This document shows positions 26,771 to 34,968 of a DNA stretch of 64,000 nucleotides, in pieces. The translations under genes were made by a program, and so were the position numbers. Source of the stretch: Azonexus sp. GTDB taxonomy: Bacteria; Pseudomonadota; Gammaproteobacteria; Burkholderiales; Rhodocyclaceae. The stretch spans positions 1 to 64,000 of the forward strand of contig JAITMS010000088.1 of NCBI GenBank assembly GCA_031277255.1. Reading direction: 5' to 3'. Under the pieces are notes generated by a model, which had not been told where the DNA came from, made no database searches, and saw nothing but the letters and a program-made list of their open reading frames with translations. Position 1 is the first letter of the stretch. The number at the start of each line of letters is the position of its first letter.

Positions 26771-27964
26771 CTAATCGGCCCGCAGCACCAAGCCCTGGGC
26801 ATTGAAGAACATTCCGCCGATGGTCAGGAAAGCTGTTTTGGCATTGCTGACCTGGCGCTCACCTGCCGTACCTCGCAGTTGCGTCACTGCTTCACGGATG
26901 TGTCCTGACCCCTGGGTGCCGCCCTCCGATAAATTACCCCCATGCGTGTTCATCGGAATTTTGCCGTTGATGAGTAGCCGGTTTTTCTCCTTGTCCCAGT
27001 GTTGTTTGAGAAACTCCAGTCCCTCGCCAGGTTTGCACCAGCCCACGTTCTCAATCCACGAGAGCGTGATGAAGGTAAACCCGTCATATGGGAAATACAC
27101 GTCAATATCGGGAATCCAGATGTCACTTTTGCCACGGAGGGTTTCTATCGCCCGATGTTGTCCATGATTGTGCAGTCCGGGAATCATGTCTTCCTGATTC
27201 CTGGCGACAATCCCCGTGGTGGCGGCGTGAATGTAAACGGGTTTGCCGGGCAAGTCTCGCGCCCGCTCGGCAGTGGTGATGACGAAGGCATCGCCGCCGT
27301 CTACCGGCAGGTCCATGTCGAAGACGGACATCGGTTCGCGCACCATGCGCGCTTTCCAGTAGTCGTCGAAAGTCATGGGGTCACGCACCGCCGCCAGCGG
27401 GTTCTGGGTCGCCCCTGTCCGGCTGTTTACCGCGATATGCGCCATTGCCTCACGGACATTGCCGTATTCGTGTTCGTAACGGCTGGCCCACATGGTGTAA
27501 CCCGTACCGCCCGCAATGTTTTCAGGATCGAAGCGTTCCGGCATGAAGGGATCGGTGCCGCCAAATCCCAGTTTGCGGCGGAACGGGTCAGCGTAAGCCG
27601 CGCGGGAAGTCGCTGGTGTGCGATAGACAGCGTGGTAGACGAGCACGTGATCGGCTGAACCCGAAAATACGGCGTTCATGGCATCGGTAATACCCAGCAC
27701 CAGCGGCATGGGGTGGCTTGTGTAATGCCGTACCGACGGCAGACCCAAGGCGGAAACCATCCACCACGGGGCGTGAGCGGTAGCGACAACGCCATCAATG
27801 TCCTTTGCCGTCAAGCCCGCGTCACGAATAGCTTTGATCGATGCCTCGGCAGCCAAGCTACCGCGTGAGCGCTCGTTGCCTTCTTTCGAGAAGCCAGTGG
27901 AACCGATGCCAACAATAGCGATCTTGTCCTTGATCGGATTACGCAGTTTGATGATGTTCGCCAT
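26771..27964 (-). CDS. Thiolase-like protein lacking the nucleophilic Cys (Ltp2-type aldolase candidate)
   Basis: This 397-residue protein has the thiolase fold but no Cys at the nucleophile site, which reads PLVLGITDAMNAVFSG. The thiolase His-D-x-F motif is changed to PYDGFTFI, and the last block is NTHGGNLSEGGTQGSGH. The Tyr in Y-D-x-F-T and the GGxLSxG segment are what one expects of Ltp2, the retro-aldolase that cleaves steroid side chains with a DUF35 partner. A DUF35 gene lies directly upstream (four bases away). A C-C bond-cleaving aldolase is therefore more likely than a thiolase. The start at ATG 27964 is supported by homology; the frame is open upstream. Confidence 0.75.
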   Translation of the reverse strand: MANIIKLRNPIKDKIAIVGIGSTGFSKEGNERSRGSLAAEASIKAIRDAGLTAKDIDGVVATAHAPWWMVSALGLPSVRHYTSHPMPLVLGITDAMNAVFSGSADHVLVYHAVYRTPATSRAAYADPFRRKLGFGGTDPFMPERFDPENIAGGTGYTMWASRYEHEYGNVREAMAHIAVNSRTGATQNPLAAVRDPMTFDDYWKARMVREPMSVFDMDLPVDGGDAFVITTAERARDLPGKPVYIHAATTGIVARNQEDMIPGLHNHGQHRAIETLRGKSDIWIPDIDVYFPYDGFTFITLSWIENVGWCKPGEGLEFLKQHWDKEKNRLLINGKIPMNTHGGNLSEGGTQGSGHIREAVTQLRGTAGERQVSNAKTAFLTIGGMFFNAQGLVLRAD

Positions 27965-27968
27965 GTTC

Positions 27969-28421
27969 TCAGGCCTCGCGGAGCGGTTCAAAAACCGGAT
28001 AAGGCGCGCCGTAACGCTCAATCCAGGCGAGTTGAATCCGCATGCCGATTTGAATTTTGTCCGTCGGACAGTTGATAACCGTGCTGGTGTAACGCAAGCC
28101 CGGCTGCTCATCGAGTTCCACCGTCGCGACCGGATGAGGTCCAGCCTTGTAATCGACATCGGGCGCCGGTGGTCCCATGTAAAGACGGCTCAAGAGGTGA
28201 ATCGTGCCTTTGCCGCCAATTGCCGTTGGTACGATATTGAAAGACCAGCATTTCGGACACACCGGCTTTGGTGGCGCGTGCCATTCGCCACAATCAGCGC
28301 AACGATTGAATACAAGTTGTCTGTTCAGCCAGCCGTTGTAAAAATACTTTGTGTCGTGGTCGATGCGCGTATCAGGAAAGCGCGCGACCAGATCTTCGCC
28401 ATTGATTATTATCGAAGTCAC
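27969..28421 (-). CDS. DUF35 OB-fold/zinc-ribbon protein, partner of the thiolase-like protein
   Basis: This 150-residue protein has a rubredoxin-like zinc ribbon, Cys41, Cys44, Cys55 and Cys58 (CADC...CPKC), followed by an OB-fold acyl-CoA-associated domain. DUF35 proteins pair with thiolase-like enzymes, for example ChsH2-DUF35 with Ltp2. A GTG at 28421 is taken as the start because GGAGA lies eight bases upstream and the preceding frame has no homology. It is four bases before the thiolase-like gene, consistent with a complex. A second DUF35, without the Cys ribbon, is at 48406. Confidence 0.8.
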   Translation of the reverse strand: MTSIIINGEDLVARFPDTRIDHDTKYFYNGWLNRQLVFNRCADCGEWHAPPKPVCPKCWSFNIVPTAIGGKGTIHLLSRLYMGPPAPDVDYKAGPHPVATVELDEQPGLRYTSTVINCPTDKIQIGMRIQLAWIERYGAPYPVFEPLREA

Positions 28422-28444
28422 TATCTGTCTCCACAGGGTTGTCG

Positions 28445-29989
28445 TCAATGCTGCCGGGTCGAGCCGCCCGGATAGCCACCGCCGCCGTAGTTCTTGTCGA
28501 GCAGCGCGTAGTCGACGCCACCGCTTGGTAGGCGCGGAATACTGTCGGCAAATTCGATGAAGCGGGGTTTTTTGTATGAAGCAATACGCTCGCGACAATG
28601 ATTGATGAGATCGTCAGCGCTTACCTGTTGGTCAGGCTTGAGACAGACGATGGCTTTTACGCTCTGTACCCACTTTTCGTCAGGAACGCCGATGACGCCG
28701 CAGTCGGCGACTGCTGGATGGGAACGAAGGCAGGCTTCTACTTCCGCCGGGTAAACATTCTCGACGCCGGTCTTGATCATCAAAGCCTTCGGCCCGATAA
28801 AGGAAAGCGAGCCGTCAGCCTCGCGCCGCCCCAGATCATTGGTCCGGTGCCAGCCATTGCGATGGCGTTGGGCATTGAGTTCGGGGCGATTCCAATAACC
28901 CTGCATCACCGTCGGGCCGCGAACAACGATTTCGCCAGTCTCACCTTGCGGCAGCTCGTTCCCTTGGTCATCGAAAATACGAATCTGCGCTATCGGCCCG
29001 GTTTTGCCGAAACGGCCAAGCGCCTTGCCGAGACCATAGTAAGTCCATGCAAGAAGTCCCGTGACTTCCGTTTGTCCGTAGCCAAACATTGATCGTTCGG
29101 GAATGATGGTCGCCATGGCATCCCATTCCGGGCAGAAGCTCGCCGTGCAGACGGATTTGAGGTCATAGCGGCCATCGGCGTTGAATTTTGCTAGCTCCTG
29201 GGCTGTCTGGATGAAGATGAAGGCGCGATTGCAGCGATGTTCCTGAATGGCTTCCGCTACCAATTGTGTGTCCCAGCGGCGGACAAAGACATTGGTTCCG
29301 CCAATGTGGAATATCGCCATAAAAACCTGGAAAGAACCGATATGGAACAGCGGTCCGCATTGCAGGAAACGGGTTTCACAGGACATTTGCTGGATATCGA
29401 TGATCTCCAGGTCTTGCCACATGATTGCCGTTTGACTCAGCATGGCGCCATTGGGCCGCCCCTCAAAGGCTGCGGTATAGATGACCAGGGCGGGAAGATT
29501 GGCGTCAACGACACGCTCGCGTTCCTGTTGCGCGCCGGTGGTGACAAAATGCTCGTAAGAACCAGCGCCTTGGGCGTCCAGAGCCAGGGTTTGGGCCGCT
29601 CTGTGTTTAGCCGAGGCCAAGGCGGCTTTTACCGGATCGCCGATTTCACGTTCTTGCCAGATGATGATTTTCGGTTGCAGGTCGTCGATCACAAAAGCGA
29701 TTTCTTCCGCCGTTTGCCGCCAGTTGAGCGGACATACCATTGCGCCGAGTTTGCCGGCGGCAATGAGGCACTCAAGAATGCCGCTATGATTCTGGCCGGC
29801 CCAGAGAACGCGATCACCCTTGCCAACGCCTGCATCCTCCAGCGCGTTCGCCAGCCGGATCACGCGGTCAGCAAGCTGAGCATAGGTAAGAATCTGACCT
29901 TCACAAATAGAGGCAACATTCTCCGGCCGCGAACGACGGTGTTCTTCAAGGATGGCGTCCAGAGAGAATGAATGAACTAAATTCGACAT
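28445..29989 (-). CDS. ANL-superfamily ligase homologue with degenerate ATP and lid motifs
   Basis: This 514-residue protein keeps the overall layout of a FadD-type CoA ligase: N-domain GDRVLWAGQNHSG, GYGQTEVTGL, hinge TNDLGRREADGSLSFIGP and lid VIGVPDEKWVQSVKAIV. Two catalytic signatures are altered: the P-loop reads YTAAFEGRPNGAML instead of a TSGTTGxPKG type, and the lid Lys site reads LPSGGVDYALL instead of PxGK. It may be a non-catalytic subunit, or use a different mechanism. AAGGTAA upstream supports the ATG at 29989. It lies between the small ANL-like protein and the DUF35/thiolase pair. Confidence 0.8.
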   Translation of the reverse strand: MSNLVHSFSLDAILEEHRRSRPENVASICEGQILTYAQLADRVIRLANALEDAGVGKGDRVLWAGQNHSGILECLIAAGKLGAMVCPLNWRQTAEEIAFVIDDLQPKIIIWQEREIGDPVKAALASAKHRAAQTLALDAQGAGSYEHFVTTGAQQERERVVDANLPALVIYTAAFEGRPNGAMLSQTAIMWQDLEIIDIQQMSCETRFLQCGPLFHIGSFQVFMAIFHIGGTNVFVRRWDTQLVAEAIQEHRCNRAFIFIQTAQELAKFNADGRYDLKSVCTASFCPEWDAMATIIPERSMFGYGQTEVTGLLAWTYYGLGKALGRFGKTGPIAQIRIFDDQGNELPQGETGEIVVRGPTVMQGYWNRPELNAQRHRNGWHRTNDLGRREADGSLSFIGPKALMIKTGVENVYPAEVEACLRSHPAVADCGVIGVPDEKWVQSVKAIVCLKPDQQVSADDLINHCRERIASYKKPRFIEFADSIPRLPSGGVDYALLDKNYGGGGYPGGSTRQH

Positions 29990-30043
29990 CGTATTTACCT
30001 TGTGTTGATTCAATCGTCGTAAGCTGCTATCAGCGCTGATGCA

Positions 30044-30730
30044 TCAGGCAGTAAACAAACGCGGCTCTCGACCACGTGGCGTCGAAACCATCTCGATGGC
30101 GCCATCCAGGCCGGTATCCAGATCGACAAAACCATTGTCTCGTCGCCGTTTTGGACTGGCACTCAGGAAGATGCGGCCATTTTTTGACGCCAAAATCCAC
30201 TCGCCATGGTTGTATCGCGCCCCCGATTTATCGGGCGCTTCGATGGCGAACAGAGGGCCGAGCGGAAGCAGCCGCCATGGTTTGAAACCGATTTCCTCAA
30301 GGCGACGGTGTGCGCCGGGGAAAGCCGCGATGACGGGTACCCGGGCAAAAACCTGGTCCAGATGATGCCGCGCCTGCGCGATACCCTCAAGAACTTTCCC
30401 GGTAACGCCAATGCACGCCTGAAAATGAAAGCGGCGCAGATACATCTCAAGGCGATAGGCGTCATAGGGCGAAGCCATGCCGTTGGCGAAGGCCGCGCCC
30501 AAATGACGCGTTGCCTGGTAATACGGCCAGAACATGGCGGATTCAGAGTAGTTGTGTGTGAAGTGAACCAAACTGCCCTTGGTGACGCCCAATTCAGGCA
30601 GGATGGCTCGCGCCCAGTGGATATCGATGTCGATATCGCGCCAAGTGACGTAGTAAGGTAATACCTCGCTCGGGGTACGAGCGCATCCGATCGCCCAATA
30701 GGCTTCGCGCGAATCTGTTCCATGGTTCAT
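30044..30730 (-). CDS. Small ANL-like partner of a PaaK-type ligase, copy 2 (function unknown)
   Basis: This 228-residue protein is a paralogue of the 16587 product, with matching blocks in the same order: ELGVTKGSLVHF, YYQATRHLGAAFANG, RRFHFQACIGVTGKVLEGI, PVIAAFPGAHRRLEEIG, PLGPLFAI, GEWILASKNGRIFL and GFVDLDTGLDGAIE. The LGV-x-KG...LGA...GVTGK pattern resembles the central subdomain of PaaK, but the P-loop and lid are missing. The ATG at 30730 has a strong AGGAGAGAGG before it; an alternative ATG at 30775 overlaps the ligase stop by ATGA. It directly follows a PaaK-like gene, as copy 1 does. Confidence 0.6.
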   Translation of the reverse strand: MNHGTDSREAYWAIGCARTPSEVLPYYVTWRDIDIDIHWARAILPELGVTKGSLVHFTHNYSESAMFWPYYQATRHLGAAFANGMASPYDAYRLEMYLRRFHFQACIGVTGKVLEGIAQARHHLDQVFARVPVIAAFPGAHRRLEEIGFKPWRLLPLGPLFAIEAPDKSGARYNHGEWILASKNGRIFLSASPKRRRDNGFVDLDTGLDGAIEMVSTPRGREPRLFTA

Positions 30731-30771
30731 GCGCCTCTCTCCTCGACTGTTCTTCGGCTCAACGACGTCAT

Positions 30772-32073
30772 TCATGATTTGGCCACCCGTGGAATCTTGT
30801 GTGGCGGGCCGCGTTTGACCATCTCCCGGTTGGCTTCGAGTTCAATTTCGGGACACAAGCCGAGTTGTCGCTCGACGGCATCAGCCACCCGGCGTTTGAG
30901 GTCTTCCGTGTCGGGGTCGCCATCGTAGCCAACGCGCAGAGTCAGGCGCTCCATCGTGTGATGGGTGCGGATGATCTGGAAAAGGCCAGCGGATGTCTCC
31001 TCAACACTCTCGATCGCTGGCCAGACATCCTTTGGCAGGATGGCTTTGTCGCCGATCATAACCTCGTCGCCCAGGCGTCCGAGCACCCAGAGTCGCATGT
31101 GCGTGCGTCCGCAACGACAGCGCTCGCGGGTGTATTCCACATAGTCCCCTGAGCGGAAGCGGATCAGCGGATCGGTTGGGTCGGTCAGCGAAGTAACGAC
31201 CAATTCGCCACGACCGCCATCCGGCGCCGGCTGCATGGTGACCGGATCAAGCACCTCGACAAGGGCCAAATCTTCCCAGGCATGCATACCTTGCCGGGCA
31301 GTGCATTCGTGAATCGTCCCGGAGTCTCCCAAGGCCCCGAATTCATACATTGGAACCTGCCAGCGATCCAGCAAGGCCCGCGGCCGGGCGCCAAGGTATT
31401 CGCCGCCGTAGATACAGGCCTTGAAACTGGAAAAGACATCCTTGAGATCGACGGAGGTTTCGCGCTCCAATCGCTCAAGTCCGTAGATGAGTGGCGTGCT
31501 CAGGTGAAAAAGGAAGCTGGGACGGAACTTCAGGGCCCACTCGGCGAACCGGCCCAATTCGGCAGGGTCGTGGCTGAAGTCGATGGTCGTGGTATTCAGT
31601 TCATGGTAGAGGCGACGACCGTCGCCACGCATGACAATCTGAAATTGAGCGACATAATCACCCGGTCGCAGACCGTATCCCCAATAATCCCGAAGCTGGA
31701 AGAAATTGGTCCATTCGCCCGGCGCGTCCCACTGCTCAGCAAACAGCGTCGGATCGCCCGTCGTGCCGCCGCTGCTACCGATACAGCTTACGTTACCGAG
31801 ATCGGTGCACACAATGCCACCGAATGGATCGTTGTGGGTATCTCGGTAATGGCGCACCATATCCTTGTCGATAAAAGGCGCTTTGGCGAGAAAATCGGCA
31901 GTCGAACGGATGTCTTTGGGCGATACGCCAGCGGCGCGCCACGCCTCCCGAACCAAAGGGGATCGCTCATACACATAGGCAACCTGTTCCAGCAACCGTT
32001 CCTGCTGGATCCGCTCGATCTCCTCTCTTGGAGCTGTTTCTATGGCTTCCAAGTAGTTCTCGTCAGGCTCCAT
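30772..32073 (-). CDS. PaaK-like AMP-forming acyl/aryl-CoA ligase
   Basis: This 433-residue PaaK homologue is paralogous to 17257-18624. It has the YLEAIETAPREE start, P-loop SSGGTTGDPT, the IYGGEYLG turn, ALGDSGTIHEC, ELVVTSL...IRFRSGDYV, CRCGRTHMRL and a C-terminal HKIPRV lid with its Lys. It should adenylate a carboxylate and form the CoA thioester. GAGGAGA precedes the ATG at 32073. It is the first gene of the long leftward unit, starting opposite the thioesterase gene at 32222 across a shared promoter region, and is followed by the small ANL-like partner. Confidence 0.87.
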   Translation of the reverse strand: MEPDENYLEAIETAPREEIERIQQERLLEQVAYVYERSPLVREAWRAAGVSPKDIRSTADFLAKAPFIDKDMVRHYRDTHNDPFGGIVCTDLGNVSCIGSSGGTTGDPTLFAEQWDAPGEWTNFFQLRDYWGYGLRPGDYVAQFQIVMRGDGRRLYHELNTTTIDFSHDPAELGRFAEWALKFRPSFLFHLSTPLIYGLERLERETSVDLKDVFSSFKACIYGGEYLGARPRALLDRWQVPMYEFGALGDSGTIHECTARQGMHAWEDLALVEVLDPVTMQPAPDGGRGELVVTSLTDPTDPLIRFRSGDYVEYTRERCRCGRTHMRLWVLGRLGDEVMIGDKAILPKDVWPAIESVEETSAGLFQIIRTHHTMERLTLRVGYDGDPDTEDLKRRVADAVERQLGLCPEIELEANREMVKRGPPHKIPRVAKS

Positions 32074-32167
32074 CTCTGTCTCCTCTTTGTTTGCGTTCTG
32101 TTGGCGGTAATCTGAATTCGCTGATCACGATTCGGCAGATCGGCATAGTATACTGAGTTACCTAATC

Positions 32168-32200
32168 GTTCATATTATAGAACATCGTTTCAAAAGTCAA
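32168..32200. promoter_or_regulatory. Divergent promoter region with composite operator
   Basis: On the minus strand TTGACT (32200-32195) and TAATAT (32177-32172), 17 bp apart, form a promoter for the leftward unit. Between and over them lies GTTCA-TATTAT-AGAAC-ATC-GTTTC (32168-32191), the composite operator. A regulator bound here could control both the leftward unit and the rightward thioesterase/FadR-type genes. Confidence 0.6.
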
Positions 32201-32221
32201 CCTGATAGAAAGGTGCAAAAA

Positions 32222-32776
32222 ATGTCGCAAAAATCATCATCCTGTCATTGTCATACGCCGTCGGATAGATGGGCGGGGTCTGATTTCCAGTGTCCGCCGC
32301 GCGACCAGGGCGGCGTCGCGCTTTGTGGCGCTTGCCGCGAGAGCAAGGTTTGTCGCCTCGGCGTGAGTAGTGAGCGTCTGGATGAAAACGGCATGGCTTG
32401 GTTTGAGGTCTGTTGCCCGGCCAATCAGGAAGGCGGGCCGAATGTTGCGCATGGCGGCTGGACAGCGGCGGTACTCGATGAGTGCCTGGGGCATATGCCG
32501 CTCCTCAATGGCGTGATGGCGGTTACCGCCGAGCTTACTGTCAGCTTTGTCAAGCCGGTGCCGATTGAGCATCCGTTGGTGGTTCGGGTTTGGGTTGATC
32601 GGCGCGAGGGATCGCGTTGGTATATCGGCGGCGAAATGACGCTGCTGCCAGGGCGCGCCGTTTTGGCGAGGGCAAAAGGCATCTGGGTCACACGGGATCG
32701 TGAGCATTTTTCACGCTTCGAAGCATGGCTTGAGCATGAAGAAGCTGCCGCAATCCATTCCAATGGCAACACCTGA
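32222..32776 (+). CDS. PaaI-like hotdog-fold thioesterase
   Basis: This 184-residue protein has a Cys/His-rich N-terminus (SCHCH, CPP, CGACRESKVC), which is unusual for the family. A single hotdog domain follows, with PNVAHGGWTAAVLDECLGHMPL, the HGG turn and an acidic pair near the catalytic site. These enzymes hydrolyse acyl-CoA thioesters. The ATG at 32222 follows GAAAGG at a good distance; an in-frame GTG at 32213 is possible. It precedes the FadR-type regulator by 22 bases, so the two are probably co-transcribed from the divergent promoter. The N-terminal Cys residues could bind a metal. Confidence 0.75.
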   Translation: MSQKSSSCHCHTPSDRWAGSDFQCPPRDQGGVALCGACRESKVCRLGVSSERLDENGMAWFEVCCPANQEGGPNVAHGGWTAAVLDECLGHMPLLNGVMAVTAELTVSFVKPVPIEHPLVVRVWVDRREGSRWYIGGEMTLLPGRAVLARAKGIWVTRDREHFSRFEAWLEHEEAAAIHSNGNT

Positions 32777-32798
32777 TTGGGAAAGAGAGCCAGCGACC

Positions 32799-33590
32799 AT
32801 GCGCAAACAACCAACTCAACCCAGATCGCTCGATATCGATATTTCGACGTCAGCTTTCAGAGCGCCCAAAACTGCTGAACTGGTTGCGCGAGAGCTACGT
32901 AACCAGATCATCCGCGGCGAACTACGGGGGAATGAAACGCTGCCCGCCGAAAACGAGTTGATGGCGCGGTTTTCCATTTCGCGGCCAACACTGCGCGAGG
33001 CGCTGCGAATTCTCGAATCAGAATCTTTGCTGACGGTGACTCGTGGTTCGCGCCGTGGTCCGCGCGTTCATTTGCCTGATCCACGGGTCGCCGCGCGTCA
33101 CTTCGGTTACGTTCTTCAGAGTCGAGGCGCCACGCTCGATGATATTTTCAATATCCGCCTGCTGATCGAGCCAGCCGTCGTGCGCGCACTGGCTCTCAAC
33201 AGGTCGGCAGCCCAGGTGAAAACGTTGCGCGCGCTGGTGGGTGAGCAAAAACACCTGCGCTCTGATTTGATGGCGGCCAGTCAGGCTTCGTTGCGCTTTC
33301 ACAAAGAGCTGATCAAGTTGGCCAACAATCAGGCGCTGGTCTTGTTTGCCGCAATCGTCAATCACATTTTTGAACGTCATATCTCGACCGTGGCGCTTTC
33401 GGATTCTTTCGCAAAAACTGACATGGCGGTCAGGGATGTCGCCATTGCCGCCAGCGAGAAGCTGGTAGACCTCATTGAACAAGGCCATGGCGATGAAGCC
33501 GAACGATTCTGGCGCAACTATCTTGAAGAGCGTGGCAAGGCCATGCGTCGAATCTACTCATTGAAAAACAGTATCAATATCCTCGACTGA
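32799..33590 (+). CDS. GntR-family regulator, FadR/FCD subfamily
   Basis: This 263-residue regulator has an N-terminal winged helix (ELRNQIIRGELRGNETLPAENELMARFSISRPTLREALRILESE, about residues 25-70) and a C-terminal all-helical FCD domain (FNIRLLIEPAVVRALAL onward) that binds acyl-CoA or carboxylate effectors. It is one of only two regulators in the window, so it is a candidate for the protein that reads the GTTCW/WGAAC operators. The start at ATG 32799 is chosen over 32763, which would overlap the thioesterase. Its promoter region at 32168 carries an operator, which would allow autoregulation. Confidence 0.88.
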   Translation: MRKQPTQPRSLDIDISTSAFRAPKTAELVARELRNQIIRGELRGNETLPAENELMARFSISRPTLREALRILESESLLTVTRGSRRGPRVHLPDPRVAARHFGYVLQSRGATLDDIFNIRLLIEPAVVRALALNRSAAQVKTLRALVGEQKHLRSDLMAASQASLRFHKELIKLANNQALVLFAAIVNHIFERHISTVALSDSFAKTDMAVRDVAIAASEKLVDLIEQGHGDEAERFWRNYLEERGKAMRRIYSLKNSINILD

Positions 33591-33661
33591 AGCAGCCTTA
33601 CGTCCCCCCCATCGCAAATTGCCAGGCGCCATGACGCTGTTCTCGCTGCCGTTTTTGTTGC

Positions 33662-33702
33662 TTGACCTGAGCAAGAAGATTGGATAACCTGAACGTTGTT
33701 CA
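33662..33702 (+). promoter_or_regulatory. Promoter and core operator of the acyl-CoA dehydrogenase operon
   Basis: TTGACC (33662-33667), a 17-bp spacer, TAACCT (33685-33690), and then the perfect 13-bp operator core TGAAC-GTT-GTTCA (33690-33702) at the -10 edge. The geometry matches the promoters at 46764 and 63233. Confidence 0.6.
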
Positions 33703-33751
33703 ATAAATAGAATTTGTCCGCAAGCACAGGGACAGAAAGAAGGTCATCGAC

Positions 33752-34951
33752 ATGGAGTTCGGGTTCAGTCCTGAAGATGAGGCATTCAGGCAGGAGGTAA
33801 GGGCCTTCATGCGCGCCAACATACCTGCCGATCTAGCGCGGCGCTCCTATGTCGGCGGGCATCCGCCGTTGAAGACGGATGTGCAGAAGTGGCAGGGTAT
33901 TCTCCACAAGCAGGGCTGGGGTGCGCCGCATTGGCCGGTCGAGTATGGCGGCATGGGCTGGGATCCAATCAGGCTGCATATCTATATGGAGGAGCTCTAC
34001 AACGCCGATGGCTTGGACTACGGCTGGCAGGGCCTCAATATGGTGGCGCCCGTCATCATCGCCTTCGGTTCCGCGGCGCAGAAACAGCGTTTTTTGCCGA
34101 GAATGCTGAGTGGCGATGATTTCTGGTGCCAGGGCTTCTCGGAACCCAATGCTGGTTCCGATCTTGCCAATCTGCGTACGCGCGCCGAATTGGATGGCGA
34201 CGAATGGGTCATCAATGGTCAGAAGATATGGACCAGCGATGCCCGTGAATCGAACTGGGGATTCTTTCTCGTCCGCACCGATCCCAATGTCAAGCCACAG
34301 AAGGGTATTTCTTTCCTGCTGGCGCCGATGGATACACCCGGTATCACCATCCGGCCAATCGAGTCAATCGAGGGCGGCATGGGACTTAACGAGGTGTTTC
34401 TTGAGAATGTGCGTGTTCCTCGTGACAATCTGGTCGGTGAGGCGGGCATGGGTTGGACTTATGCCAAGTACCTGCTCGAAAAAGAGCGTACCGCCAGCGC
34501 TTTTTTGTATTTCAATAAGCGTGAGTTGGCCAAGGCCAAGGAAATTGCCAGCCGGGAGACTATCGACGGTATATCTCTCTTGGAGGCGCCCGAATTCGCC
34601 CGCAAGGTGGCGCGAGTCGAGGCCGATCTGAATGCGCTGGAATGGTCGGTGCTGCGGATTCTTTATGGCGAGCGCACTGTACAAAACAATGATGCCGTGG
34701 TGTCGGCGCTGAAAATCGGTGGCTCCGAGATGCAGCAGCGCGTCACGGCGCTTCAGCTTGATGCCCTCGGTGCGCGGGCGCTGCGTGAATATCACGGTAC
34801 CGGCCCGGAGGTCATGGCAGGCAACGCGAACTGGCCGGCGCACATTCCGGGTGTGGCAGCGCGCTATCTGTTTAGCCGCGCCTCGACCATCTACGGCGGC
34901 ACGCGCGAAGTGCAGAAAAACATCATCGCCAAACTGGCTTTTGGCCTTTAA
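33752..34951 (+). CDS. Acyl-CoA dehydrogenase, alpha-like subunit of a tandem pair
   Basis: This 399-residue acyl-CoA dehydrogenase has CQGFSEPNAGSDLANLRTRA, INGQKIWTSDA, GGMGLNEVFLENVRVP and the C-terminal STIYGGTREVQKNIIAK with FAD/CoA-contacting residues. The gene at 34969 encodes a second, different dehydrogenase right behind it. Such pairs form alpha2beta2 heterotetramers in steroid degraders (FadE26-27, FadE28-29 types), where only one subunit holds the complete site. This gene keeps the canonical C-terminal motif, so it is the likelier catalytic or FAD-binding partner. It is the first gene of a seven-gene operon and paralogous to 58422. Confidence 0.9.
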   Translation: MEFGFSPEDEAFRQEVRAFMRANIPADLARRSYVGGHPPLKTDVQKWQGILHKQGWGAPHWPVEYGGMGWDPIRLHIYMEELYNADGLDYGWQGLNMVAPVIIAFGSAAQKQRFLPRMLSGDDFWCQGFSEPNAGSDLANLRTRAELDGDEWVINGQKIWTSDARESNWGFFLVRTDPNVKPQKGISFLLAPMDTPGITIRPIESIEGGMGLNEVFLENVRVPRDNLVGEAGMGWTYAKYLLEKERTASAFLYFNKRELAKAKEIASRETIDGISLLEAPEFARKVARVEADLNALEWSVLRILYGERTVQNNDAVVSALKIGGSEMQQRVTALQLDALGARALREYHGTGPEVMAGNANWPAHIPGVAARYLFSRASTIYGGTREVQKNIIAKLAFGL

Positions 34952-34968
34952 TGCGGAGTTTTGGGTCA

